A stretch of 7,249 bases of DNA from Verrucomicrobiales bacterium (GTDB taxonomy: Bacteria > Verrucomicrobiota > Verrucomicrobiia > Verrucomicrobiales > Akkermansiaceae): positions 2,283 to 9,531 of the forward strand of contig PBTU01000092.1 in the NCBI GenBank assembly GCA_002729295.1. Reading direction: 5' to 3'. The notes beneath the pieces are model-generated. The model was not told the origin of the DNA. It did not search any database and saw only the letters and a list, made by a program, of their open reading frames with translations. Position numbers and translations under genes: made by a program. This document shows positions 1 through 6,226 of the stretch, piece after piece (within the stretch, counting starts at the first letter, position 1; each line of letters begins with the position of its first letter).

Positions 1-1175
1 CCAGTGATGGAGCTGAGAAAGAAATTGCAGGAGCTAAAGATCCTCTTCTCCGAGTCTTCGTTTCGTCCAACGTGGCCAAGGGTGAGCCGCAGAAAGATTG
101 GAGCGGAAGCTGGAACCCAACGGAGCCGGACAATACCAAGAATTTTACCGCAGTCGGTTATTATTTCGCAAAGCAATTGCGGGCCGAGCTTGGAGTGCCA
201 GTGGGCATTATCGAATGTGCTTGGGGCGGTAAGCCGGTGGAAGCGTTCACCAGCATGGAGGCCTTGAAAGCACTCCCTGAAGCCAAGGGTGTCGTTGAAA
301 AAAGGGCGAAGGCCGAAGCTGCCTGGAACCCGAAGAAGACCATGGAAAATTTCAACAAGCAGAAAGCCGCTTTCGACGCCAAACTGAAAGAATGGCAGAA
401 GGAGAAGAAGGGTAAGAAGCCGCGTGGTCCCCGCAAGCCCACCGATCCCGGCCAGAATCCCAGCCTCGCTTCGACAATCTACAACGGCATGATTTCTCCG
501 CTCGCGGGTTATGGAGCCAAAGGTGCGATTTGGTATCAGGGTGAGTCGAATGCCAACGGAGGCACTGCCAGTGTTTACGAAGAACTCCTTGGTTGCATGG
601 TTGCCGATTGGCGCAAGCGCTGGGGAAATGAGATGTCTTTTTACTGGGTACAGCTCGCCAACTTTCGCGCGCCAACCACCACTCCCGGAGTTGAGAGTGA
701 TTGGGTCGTGGTGCAGGACGAAATGCGCCGCGCGCTTAAGTCAATTCCCAAAGGTGGCATGGCTGTCATCAATGAGATCGGAGCCGCCAATGACATTCAT
801 CCCCGTAACAAGCTGGACGTCGGCAAGCGTCTCGCACGTTGGGCTCTCAACCAGGACTACGGGAAGAAAGACGTCGTCGTTTCCGGCCCGCTCTATTCTG
901 GATCAGAGATCAAGGATGGCAAGATCATCGTTTCCTTCGACCATGCCGTTGGCTTGAGGTCCCGCGATGGCAAGCCGCTGCAACGTTTCGAAATCGCTGG
1001 AGCCGACGGCAAGTGGGACTGGGCGCAAGCGACGATCGAAAATGGCAAGGTCATCCTTTCATCCAATACCGTGAATGACCCGAAAAAGGCTCGTTACGCT
1101 TGGGCTACCAACCCAACTGGCGCCAACCTCGTGAACGCCGAAGGCCTTCCTGCGAGTTGCTTCACCACGGAGTAA
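1..1175 (+). CDS. Sialate O-acetylesterase-like (SASA family) carbohydrate esterase, 5'-truncated
   Basis: This is the C-terminal 390 residues of a SASA-family esterase, an enzyme class that removes O-acetyl groups from sialic acid or other sugars. The reading frame is open from the left edge (first whole codon at 3), and the residues before the GTG at 72 read as normal family sequence (DPLLRVF, then EPQKDW), so that GTG is internal. Visible family blocks are the WGG segment near 222-230, the IWYQGESNA block at 528-554, and the D-x-H block DIHPRNK at 792-812, whose Asp and His are the expected catalytic residues. The nucleophilic Ser block near the N-terminus and any signal peptide lie outside the window. 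A Lys/Glu-rich, probably helical insert covers about 300-450. A terminator follows directly. The family is secure; the sugar substrate is not known, and many such proteins near sulfatases act on polysaccharides other than sialosides. Confidence 0.9.
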   Translation, partial: SDGAEKEIAGAKDPLLRVFVSSNVAKGEPQKDWSGSWNPTEPDNTKNFTAVGYYFAKQLRAELGVPVGIIECAWGGKPVEAFTSMEALKALPEAKGVVEKRAKAEAAWNPKKTMENFNKQKAAFDAKLKEWQKEKKGKKPRGPRKPTDPGQNPSLASTIYNGMISPLAGYGAKGAIWYQGESNANGGTASVYEELLGCMVADWRKRWGNEMSFYWVQLANFRAPTTTPGVESDWVVVQDEMRRALKSIPKGGMAVINEIGAANDIHPRNKLDVGKRLARWALNQDYGKKDVVVSGPLYSGSEIKDGKIIVSFDHAVGLRSRDGKPLQRFEIAGADGKWDWAQATIENGKVILSSNTVNDPKKARYAWATNPTGANLVNAEGLPASCFTTE

Positions 1176-1192
1176 ATTTAGTTTTAATCCCC

Positions 1193-1225
1193 AAACGGGC
1201 CGCTCCTTGGAGCGGCCCGTTTTTG
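1193..1225 (+). terminator. Rho-independent terminator after the esterase gene
   Basis: A perfect 14-bp inverted repeat, AAACGGGCCGCTCC at 1193-1206 and its complement at 1209-1222, is separated by TT and runs into a T-tract (1220-1224). It begins 17 nt after the esterase stop codon. The strongest U-tract is on the + strand, so it mainly ends esterase transcription; the minus-strand exit is T-poor. It separates the esterase from sulfatase 1 transcriptionally. Confidence 0.92.
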
Positions 1226-1229
1226 GTTT

Positions 1230-1316
1230 AAGCAGACTGACATAGACCGCTTCCGGCAATGCGATGGAGCCACCGACCGTGGTGGCGATCATTTTCACCA
1301 AGTCTCGTCTTTCCAT
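1230..1316 (-). pseudogene. Orphan Tat-type leader: N-terminal remnant of a lost minus-strand gene
   Basis: On the minus strand an ATG at 1316 opens a frame reading MERRDLVKMIATTVGG, then SIALPEAVYVSLL. This is a twin-arginine RRDLVKM block followed by a moderately hydrophobic stretch and a plausible cleavage area. A GGGAG ribosome binding site (CTCCC on +, 1327-1331) lies 10 nt upstream. After about 29 codons the frame enters the esterase terminator and then runs antisense through the esterase gene, where it no longer looks like protein. I infer that only the start of a gene survives. Such leaders are common on small PVC-group oxidoreductase partners such as gluconate 2-dehydrogenase subunit 3-like proteins, but 29 residues cannot prove that. 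A chance frame is the alternative. Confidence 0.45.
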
Positions 1317-1406
1317 GATGAAAAGACTCCCGAGAATAAGGATATCTGCGTTAGGAAAAATCTCCCGACATCGATTCTTGAAAGGGTGGGGGATTTGGAA
1401 TGGTTT

Positions 1407-1411
1407 AAGGG
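1407..1411 (+). promoter_or_regulatory. Ribosome binding site that fixes the sulfatase 1 start
   Basis: AAGGG lies 5 nt before the ATG at 1417 and only 2 nt before the ATG at 1414, which favours 1417. The protein from 1417 begins with a clean signal peptide, whereas longer in-frame extensions (back to 1264) add a basic, non-leader sequence. Confidence 0.55.
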
Positions 1412-1416
1412 CCATG

Positions 1417-2895
1417 ATGAAGACGATTTTTCGGATGGGGCTGTTTTTGGCAGCCGGATGGAGTTGGGCGGCGGAGAAGCCGAATATCATTTTGGTGATG
1501 GCTGATGATTTGGGGATTGGTGATATTTCGCCGACTAATTTGGAGTGTAAAATTAAGACGCCGTATTTGCAGAAGATGGCGAAAGAGGGGATGACTTTCC
1601 TCGATGCGCATACGCCGAGCTCGGTGTGCACCCCGACGCGTTATGGTTTGCTGACCGGACGTTATAACTGGCGATCACGGCTTGCGCGGGGCGTACTGAG
1701 CGGACGGAGTCCTCATTTGATTCCGGCGGATCGTCCGACGCTTGGGCATTTGTTGAAGGGAGCGGGTTATCATACTTCGATGATCGGGAAGTGGCATCTG
1801 GGATGGGATTGGGCCAAGGACGGGAATGAGATCGACTTTACCAAGCCGGTGAAAAACGGGCCAAACATCAATGGCTTTGACCAATACTACGGGCACTGTG
1901 GGTCACTCGATATGCCGCCCTATGTCTGGGTGGATACCGGCAAGGTGACCGCGCAGCCGAAGCGCGAAGAAGGGGTAACCAAGAAAGAAGATCCCTACGG
2001 CTGGTATCGCAAAGGACCCATCGCGCCGGATTTCAAGATCGACGAAGTCTTGCCTCATCTTTTCGACAAGACCATGGAGCGCGTGAAGGAACGGGCGAAG
2101 GAGGACAAGCCATTCTTTATCTATCTTCCGCTTCCGGCACCGCATACGCCCATCGTGCCCGTGCCTCCGTTCAAAGGCGCGAGTGGTATCAACCCCTACG
2201 CCGACTTTGTGCAGCAGATGGATCATCACATGGGGGACTTGATTGCGGCGGTGAAAGCAGCCGGCATCGACGAAAACACCATGATCATTTTCACGAGCGA
2301 CAATGGATGTTCGCCTGAAGGGAATTTCGAAGTGCTCGGGAAGAAAGGGCACGATCCCAGCGGCGTGTATCGCGGACACAAGGCTGACATCTATGAAGGC
2401 GGACATCGCGTGCCTTTGATCGTGCGTTGGCCCGGTAAGGTCGTCGCGGGGGTGAAGCGGCAAGACCTCGCCTGCCTCACCGACATCTACACCACTCTTG
2501 AAGAAATTACCGGGCAGGAGCGCAAGGCACTGGGCGGCGAAGATGGCTACAGCTTATGGCCGGCTTTAAATGGGAAAAGCAAGACCGCACGCAAGAGCCT
2601 GATCAGCCATTCCATCGGCGGGTCATTTGCGATTCGTGAAGGCTTCTGGAAATTATGTCTTTGTCGTGGAAGCGGTGGCTGGAGTGCTCCCCGTGAAAAT
2701 GTCGCCAAGAAAGAGGGCCTTCCCGAAATGCAGTTGTTCAATCTCGAGGCCGATCCCGGTGAAACTAAAAACCTTCTCAAGGATGAACCGAAGAAAGTTA
2801 AGGAACTCCTCGCCCTGCTGGACAAGCAAGTCAAAGAAGGTCGCTGTACTCCCGGTGAAGCGGTGAAGAACGACCGCGAGGTAAAAGTGAAATAA
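1417..2895 (+). CDS. Exported formylglycine sulfatase with CTPTR motif (sulfatase 1)
   Basis: A 492-residue type I sulfatase (alkaline phosphatase superfamily) that hydrolyses sulfate esters, probably on a glycan, outside the cytoplasm. Residues 1-19 are a Sec-type signal peptide (MKTIFRMGLFLAAGWSWAA). Active-site elements seen: metal-binding D30-D31 in MADDLG; the formylglycine site C71-T-P-T-R75 (Cys codon 1627-1629); K125 and H127 in GKWHLG; H243 in APHTP; D295-N296 in TSDNG; and K322 in RGHKADIYEGG. The C-terminal LFNLEADPGETKNL segment is typical of the family and the length is normal. The fourth motif residue is Thr rather than the usual Ser. It resembles arylsulfatase A/GALNS-like enzymes of PVC bacteria; the sulfatase subfamily and substrate are not determined. 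Codon use in roughly the first 130 residues differs from the rest. It is preceded by a terminator, so it probably has its own promoter. Confidence 0.93.
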   Translation: MKTIFRMGLFLAAGWSWAAEKPNIILVMADDLGIGDISPTNLECKIKTPYLQKMAKEGMTFLDAHTPSSVCTPTRYGLLTGRYNWRSRLARGVLSGRSPHLIPADRPTLGHLLKGAGYHTSMIGKWHLGWDWAKDGNEIDFTKPVKNGPNINGFDQYYGHCGSLDMPPYVWVDTGKVTAQPKREEGVTKKEDPYGWYRKGPIAPDFKIDEVLPHLFDKTMERVKERAKEDKPFFIYLPLPAPHTPIVPVPPFKGASGINPYADFVQQMDHHMGDLIAAVKAAGIDENTMIIFTSDNGCSPEGNFEVLGKKGHDPSGVYRGHKADIYEGGHRVPLIVRWPGKVVAGVKRQDLACLTDIYTTLEEITGQERKALGGEDGYSLWPALNGKSKTARKSLISHSIGGSFAIREGFWKLCLCRGSGGWSAPRENVAKKEGLPEMQLFNLEADPGETKNLLKDEPKKVKELLALLDKQVKEGRCTPGEAVKNDREVKVK

Positions 2896-2921
2896 GCTGC
2901 GAGCAGAAAGCATGCGGGTTG

Positions 2922-3086
2922 TTAGCCAATTTGGAGAGCTGGAGAGCTGGAGAGCTTGGCGTTAAGAACTACCTCGAGCGCGGAGCCGTCAGGATTCTGA
3001 CGGCGGAGACCGTTGTGCCGGGGAAGCCAGACAACAGGCGGGATAGCGAGCAAAATAAAAGTGAGAACCAGCAGCTTCTTGCGCAT
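2922..3086 (-). CDS. Possible small membrane or exported protein, 54 aa
   Basis: A minus-strand frame of 54 codons plus stop begins MRKKLLVLTFILLAIPPVVW and ends SSSPALQIG. The start is a positively charged tip followed by about 15 hydrophobic residues, which looks like a signal peptide or single membrane helix; the tail is polar and includes NPDGS. Its 3' part reads through the 8-bp tandem repeat, and its middle through the hairpin at 2985-3004. A GAAGAG sequence lies 10 nt before the ATG, a weak ribosome binding site. It would be convergent with sulfatase 1 and divergent from the BNR gene. I do not recognise a family. It may be a real small gene, the start of a decayed gene, or chance. Confidence 0.3.
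   Translation of the reverse strand: MRKKLLVLTFILLAIPPVVWLPRHNGLRRQNPDGSALEVVLNAKLSSSPALQIG
2933..2956. repeat. Perfect tandem repeat, 3 x 8 bp (GGAGAGCT)
   Basis: Three exact head-to-tail copies of GGAGAGCT occupy 2933-2940, 2941-2948 and 2949-2956, starting 37 nt after the sulfatase 1 stop. The unit length is not a multiple of three, so copy-number change would shift any frame reading through it. Each copy also carries an AGCT palindrome. Confidence 0.95.
2985..3004. repeat. Perfect hairpin, 8-bp stem with 4-nt loop
   Basis: GCCGTCAG at 2985-2992 and CTGACGGC at 2997-3004 pair perfectly around a GATT loop. No T-tract follows on either strand, so it is not a standard intrinsic terminator. 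It sits about 90 nt downstream of sulfatase 1 and could stabilise the transcript 3' end, terminate with a factor, or bind a protein. Confidence 0.75.
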
Positions 3087-3198
3087 GCTGGTGAGGCTCT
3101 TCGATTAAGCAGGCGTTCGAAATTCTTTAGTGATCGAGAAACGGTCTGGATGATCTTTGCTATCGACAGGGGGCTTATCAAACCGGCATCTTCCCAAG

Positions 3199-4329
3199 AT
3201 GACTTTTACCCGCCGACACTTTCTAAAAAACACGACGTCTTTCGGACTTGCCGGATCGCTTGGCTTCAGCATGAAACTCGGGGCTGCCCCTACGGCGACT
3301 ATTCTTGAAACAAAGACGATCAGCCAATTGCCGAATCTATATCACGGTTGGCCAACGCTGACCCGGAGGTCAAACGGACAGCTTCTTATCGTGTGCTCCG
3401 GGGGACGGGAGCAACACGTGTGTCCTTTTGGACGGGTCGAAATGCAGCGGTCGGATGACGATGGCAAGACGTGGACCTTTCCACGGACGCTCCTCGATGG
3501 TCCGATAGATGACCGGGACGCCGGAGTGATGGAGACGGCTAAAGGGACACTTCTCGTGACGACATTTACCTCTCTCGCCTACGCCAGCCATTTTCCCAAC
3601 GACGGTCGTCGCGCGCGGTGGTTGGCGGCCCATCAACGGATCCCGGAAAAGGAGCGTAACACGGAACTTGGAGAATGGATGATCCGTTCCACCGATGGCG
3701 GCATCACCTGGTCCGAGCGTTATTCCACCATCGTCAATAGCCCGCACGGGCCGACGCAACTTTCCGATGGCAGGCTTCTTTATGCCGGCAAGAAACTCTG
3801 GCACGAGGGAGAGGAAATCGGCGTTTGCGAGTCCCGCGATGATGGCAAATCCTGGCAATGGCTGGCTGGAATCCTAACCCGCCCGGGCGATAATCACAAA
3901 GACTACCATGAGCTTCATGCCATCGAAGGGGCCGAGGGCAGGCTCATCGTTCACATCCGAAATCACAATAAGGCCGACCATCGGGAAACCCTCCAAAGTG
4001 AATCCAAAGACGGCGGGAAAACCTGGTCCATGCCACGGGCCATCGGAGTGTGGGGGCTTCCTTCATTTTTGACCCGGCTTCGCGATGGACGTCTCTTGAT
4101 GAGTTACGGTCATCGTCGCAAGCCATTTGGAAACCAGGCTCGCGTGAGCGATGACCACGGCAAATCCTGGTCGGAGCCCGTGATCATTTCCGGCGATGGC
4201 GCATCGGACGATCTTGGCTATCCCAGCACTGTCGAACTCGCGGACGGCACCTTGCTTACCGTCTGGTATGAACAGCTGGCGTCGTCCAAGTTCGCGGTGT
4301 TGCGTCAGGCTCACTGGAAGCTTGCATAG
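3199..4329 (+). CDS. Tat-leader BNR-repeat protein, sialidase-like beta-propeller
   Basis: A 376-residue protein of the BNR/neuraminidase-like six-bladed propeller type. The start at ATG 3199 is chosen because it gives a twin-arginine leader (TRRHFLKNT at residues 4-12, then a hydrophobic stretch to about residue 30); an upstream TTG at 3157 would bury it. Five Asp-box motifs (S-x-D-x-G-x-x-W) lie at about residues 85-92, 164-171, 212-219, 269-276 and 317-324; the fifth, SDDHGKSW, has the same length with one substitution. R254 in HIRNH and Y341 in LGYPST sit in conserved-looking blocks and might be active-site residues, but I cannot confirm a sialidase Arg triad or nucleophile pair. Export by Tat implies folding in the cytoplasm, unlike the Sec-type leaders of its neighbours. 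No Shine-Dalgarno is visible. The family is well supported; sialidase activity is unproven, since many such proteins cleave or bind other glycans. Confidence 0.85.
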   Translation: MTFTRRHFLKNTTSFGLAGSLGFSMKLGAAPTATILETKTISQLPNLYHGWPTLTRRSNGQLLIVCSGGREQHVCPFGRVEMQRSDDDGKTWTFPRTLLDGPIDDRDAGVMETAKGTLLVTTFTSLAYASHFPNDGRRARWLAAHQRIPEKERNTELGEWMIRSTDGGITWSERYSTIVNSPHGPTQLSDGRLLYAGKKLWHEGEEIGVCESRDDGKSWQWLAGILTRPGDNHKDYHELHAIEGAEGRLIVHIRNHNKADHRETLQSESKDGGKTWSMPRAIGVWGLPSFLTRLRDGRLLMSYGHRRKPFGNQARVSDDHGKSWSEPVIISGDGASDDLGYPSTVELADGTLLTVWYEQLASSKFAVLRQAHWKLA

Positions 4330-4333
4330 GCTT

Positions 4334-4513
4334 TCAAGGTGGGGGCGTTGCAAGAGGTTCCGGAGATGTCAGAGTGTGTTCGTGGTCCAATTGATACAGC
4401 GAGCCGGATTCCAATGTAGCGGATTGGTCGCATGGATCGTTGTTGGGATCATCGTGCCTTCGAATCAGACGTAGAGTTGAAACCAATCGCTGGGAAAGAT
4501 CGTTAGATTTCAT
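4334..4513 (-). CDS. Doubtful 59-aa minus-strand ORF
   Basis: A minus-strand frame from ATG at 4513 (preceded by an in-frame TAG two codons upstream) to TGA at 4334-4336 fills most of the gap between the BNR gene and sulfatase 2. It starts MKSNDLSQRLVSTLRLIRR, has an acidic DDPNNDP segment, one Cys, and a proline-rich tail (TSPEPLATPPP). There is no convincing ribosome binding site, signal peptide or membrane segment, and I recognise no family. A chance frame is quite possible; it is listed because nothing else explains this gap. Confidence 0.18.
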   Translation of the reverse strand: MKSNDLSQRLVSTLRLIRRHDDPNNDPCDQSATLESGSLYQLDHEHTLTSPEPLATPPP

Positions 4514-4547
4514 TGCCTAAGGCAGTATTGCGTCAAAGACTCCACTT

Positions 4548-6224
4548 ATGTTTCCAAAAGCCTTCCTTCCTTTTCTCTTTCTCCCGCTCCTTGTTCGTGG
4601 TGCCGATCGTCCGAATGTCGTCCTGATCATCTGCGACGACCTCAATGACTACGTCGAAACCCTTGGCGGCCATCCCCAGGCCAAGACGCCCAATATGAAG
4701 CGGCTGATGGATCGCGGGGTGTCGTTCACGCAGGCCCATTGCAATATCCCGATCTGCAATCCTTCGCGGGCCAGTATGGTTTTCGGTCTCTATCCTCACA
4801 CCTCGCAACTCTTCGGATTTGAAAAATGGCAAACCAATGTGGTTTTTAAAAACTCGCGCACCTTCATGGATCACTTCCGGGCCAATGGATACCACACTCT
4901 GGGAACGGGGAAGATCATGCACAGTGGGGAGCGGAAGGAATGGGTCGAATACGGGAACGATGCAGATTACAGTCCGCTGGCGCATCGTGATGGGAAAAAT
5001 GTAGCGCATCCGGATGTTCCTTCTCCCTTCCGCGATGATTTCGAATCGATCGATGGATCCTTTGGACCTCTGAAAAAAGTGAAAGCTCCCTTCAGCTGGA
5101 AGAGCGGGACTTGGCGGAAGCTGGAAGATTTCAAATACAATTCCGAAGAGGATCGTGATCTCACCGCAGATGAAAAGAATGGCCAATGGGCGGTTGAGAA
5201 TCTCAAGTCGCTTGCTCAGTCCAAAAAGCCCTTCTTGATGGGCGTGGGATTCATTCGTCCGCACACACCCTTGATTGTGCCGCAGAAATACTTCGATCGC
5301 TTCCCGTTGGAGTCAATCAAGCTTCCGGTAATCAAGCGGGGCGATGTCGAGGATACCTTTAAACGAACGGTTGGCTCGAAAGAAGACGACCGAAGTGGTG
5401 ACCGGGGTTCCAAAATCTACGACCAGCTCATTGCTTCGTATGGAGGTGACCGGGAACTAGCCTTGAAGAAATTTATTCAAGCCTATCTCGCCTCGGTGGC
5501 TTCAGTGGACGATCTGATCGGCGAGGTTCTCGATACCATTGAGGAAAGCGACTTGAAAGAGAACACTATTGTGATTTTGACCTCCGATCATGGATGGGGC
5601 ATGGGCGAGAAAGATTACCTCTATAAGAACTCACTCTGGCAGGAAAGCACCCGCGTGCCCCTCGTTATCTCCGCACCGGGATTGACCAAGCCCGGAATTT
5701 GCGGGCAGCCGGTAAGCTTGATCGACCTTTACCCCACCTTGGTTGATCTATGTGACCTTCCTAAAGAGACTGGCAAGAATGCCAAAGGCCGACCGCTGGA
5801 CGGGCATTCCCTCAAGCCTCTGCTTGCCAAGCCTGATGGCGGGTGGACCGGGCCGGCTGCCGTTCTTACCGCAATGTATAAGTGGGCTGATTACTACGAC
5901 CCTGCGGAACAGAACTACGCTCTGCGCGATAAAGAATGGCGCTATATTCGATACGAGAACGGAAAAGAAGAACTCTACCATGTCGCCGAAGATCCTCATG
6001 AGTGGACGAATTTGGCCTTGGATTCAAAGCACGAAGCAACGCTGTTTTCCTATCGTGAGAGCTTGTTAAAGCGGATTCCCAAATCAATTCCCAAACCGGA
6101 AGTGACAGCCGACGAATGGAAGGACCGGTATTTTAAGAGGCATCCAGGGGCGGACACCAATAAAGATGGCAAGCTGACTTGGGCGGAACACAAAGCCCAT
6201 AAGAACCTCAAAGCGAAGAACTAA
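4548..6224 (+). CDS. Exported iduronate-2-sulfatase-like sulfatase with C-terminal EF-hand (sulfatase 2)
   Basis: A 558-residue type I sulfatase. Residues 1-18 form a short Sec-type signal peptide (hydrophobic FLPFLFLPLLV). Active-site elements: D30-D31 in ICDDLND; formylglycine site C70-N-P-S-R74 (Cys codon 4755-4757); K122 and H125 in GKIMH; H239 in RPHTP; D347-H348 in TSDHGWGMGEKD; and K360 in YKNSLWQESTRVP. The GKIMH, RPHTP and SDHGW variants are those of iduronate-2-sulfatase-like enzymes rather than GKWHLG/SDNG arylsulfatases. The C-terminus carries an EF-hand loop, D536-T-N-K-D-G-K-L-T-W-A-E547, with acidic or polar ligands at loop positions 1, 3, 5, 9 and 12, suggesting calcium binding. 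The start has no visible Shine-Dalgarno, but it is the only in-frame start giving a leader. Sulfatase 3 follows after 2 nt. The substrate, glycosaminoglycan or algal, is unknown. Confidence 0.93.
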   Translation: MFPKAFLPFLFLPLLVRGADRPNVVLIICDDLNDYVETLGGHPQAKTPNMKRLMDRGVSFTQAHCNIPICNPSRASMVFGLYPHTSQLFGFEKWQTNVVFKNSRTFMDHFRANGYHTLGTGKIMHSGERKEWVEYGNDADYSPLAHRDGKNVAHPDVPSPFRDDFESIDGSFGPLKKVKAPFSWKSGTWRKLEDFKYNSEEDRDLTADEKNGQWAVENLKSLAQSKKPFLMGVGFIRPHTPLIVPQKYFDRFPLESIKLPVIKRGDVEDTFKRTVGSKEDDRSGDRGSKIYDQLIASYGGDRELALKKFIQAYLASVASVDDLIGEVLDTIEESDLKENTIVILTSDHGWGMGEKDYLYKNSLWQESTRVPLVISAPGLTKPGICGQPVSLIDLYPTLVDLCDLPKETGKNAKGRPLDGHSLKPLLAKPDGGWTGPAAVLTAMYKWADYYDPAEQNYALRDKEWRYIRYENGKEELYHVAEDPHEWTNLALDSKHEATLFSYRESLLKRIPKSIPKPEVTADEWKDRYFKRHPGADTNKDGKLTWAEHKAHKNLKAKN

Positions 6225-6226
6225 TC

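Larger units (their letters stand above)
2896..3198. other. Intergenic region between sulfatase 1 and the BNR gene
   Basis: About 300 bp without a confident gene. It contains the 8-bp tandem repeat, the 8-bp-stem hairpin and the doubtful 54-residue minus-strand ORF. No T-tract terminator follows sulfatase 1, and no convincing promoter was found before the BNR gene. The 129-codon + frame starting at 2919 reads over the BNR start in another frame and has no domain-like sequence. Confidence 0.6.

Noticed and set aside
1264..1416. In-frame 5' extension of sulfatase 1 to an ATG at 1264
   Set aside because: The added sequence is basic and not leader-like, it would bury the clean signal peptide starting at 1417, and an AAGGG sits at the right distance before 1417.
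1059..1631. A 190-codon minus-strand ORF across the esterase end, the gap and the sulfatase 1 start
   Set aside because: Both ends are antisense to strongly supported genes; only the middle (1230-1316) looks protein-like, and that is annotated separately.
4321..4354. Inverted repeat CTTGCA...TGCAAG at the BNR stop codon as a terminator
   Set aside because: Only 6-bp arms with a 22-nt loop and no T-tract.
4477..4505. TTGAAA as a possible -35 element upstream of sulfatase 2
   Set aside because: At 17 bp spacing the following hexamer (TCGTTA) is a poor -10 match, so no promoter is called.
4514..4524. Small palindrome TGCCT-A-AGGCA 24 nt before sulfatase 2
   Set aside because: Arms of 5 bp are common by chance, and no second copy or recognisable operator context was found.
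4533..5264. A 243-codon minus-strand ORF opposite sulfatase 2
   Set aside because: It is antisense to the well-supported N-terminal half of sulfatase 2 and shows no domain, leader or ribosome binding site.
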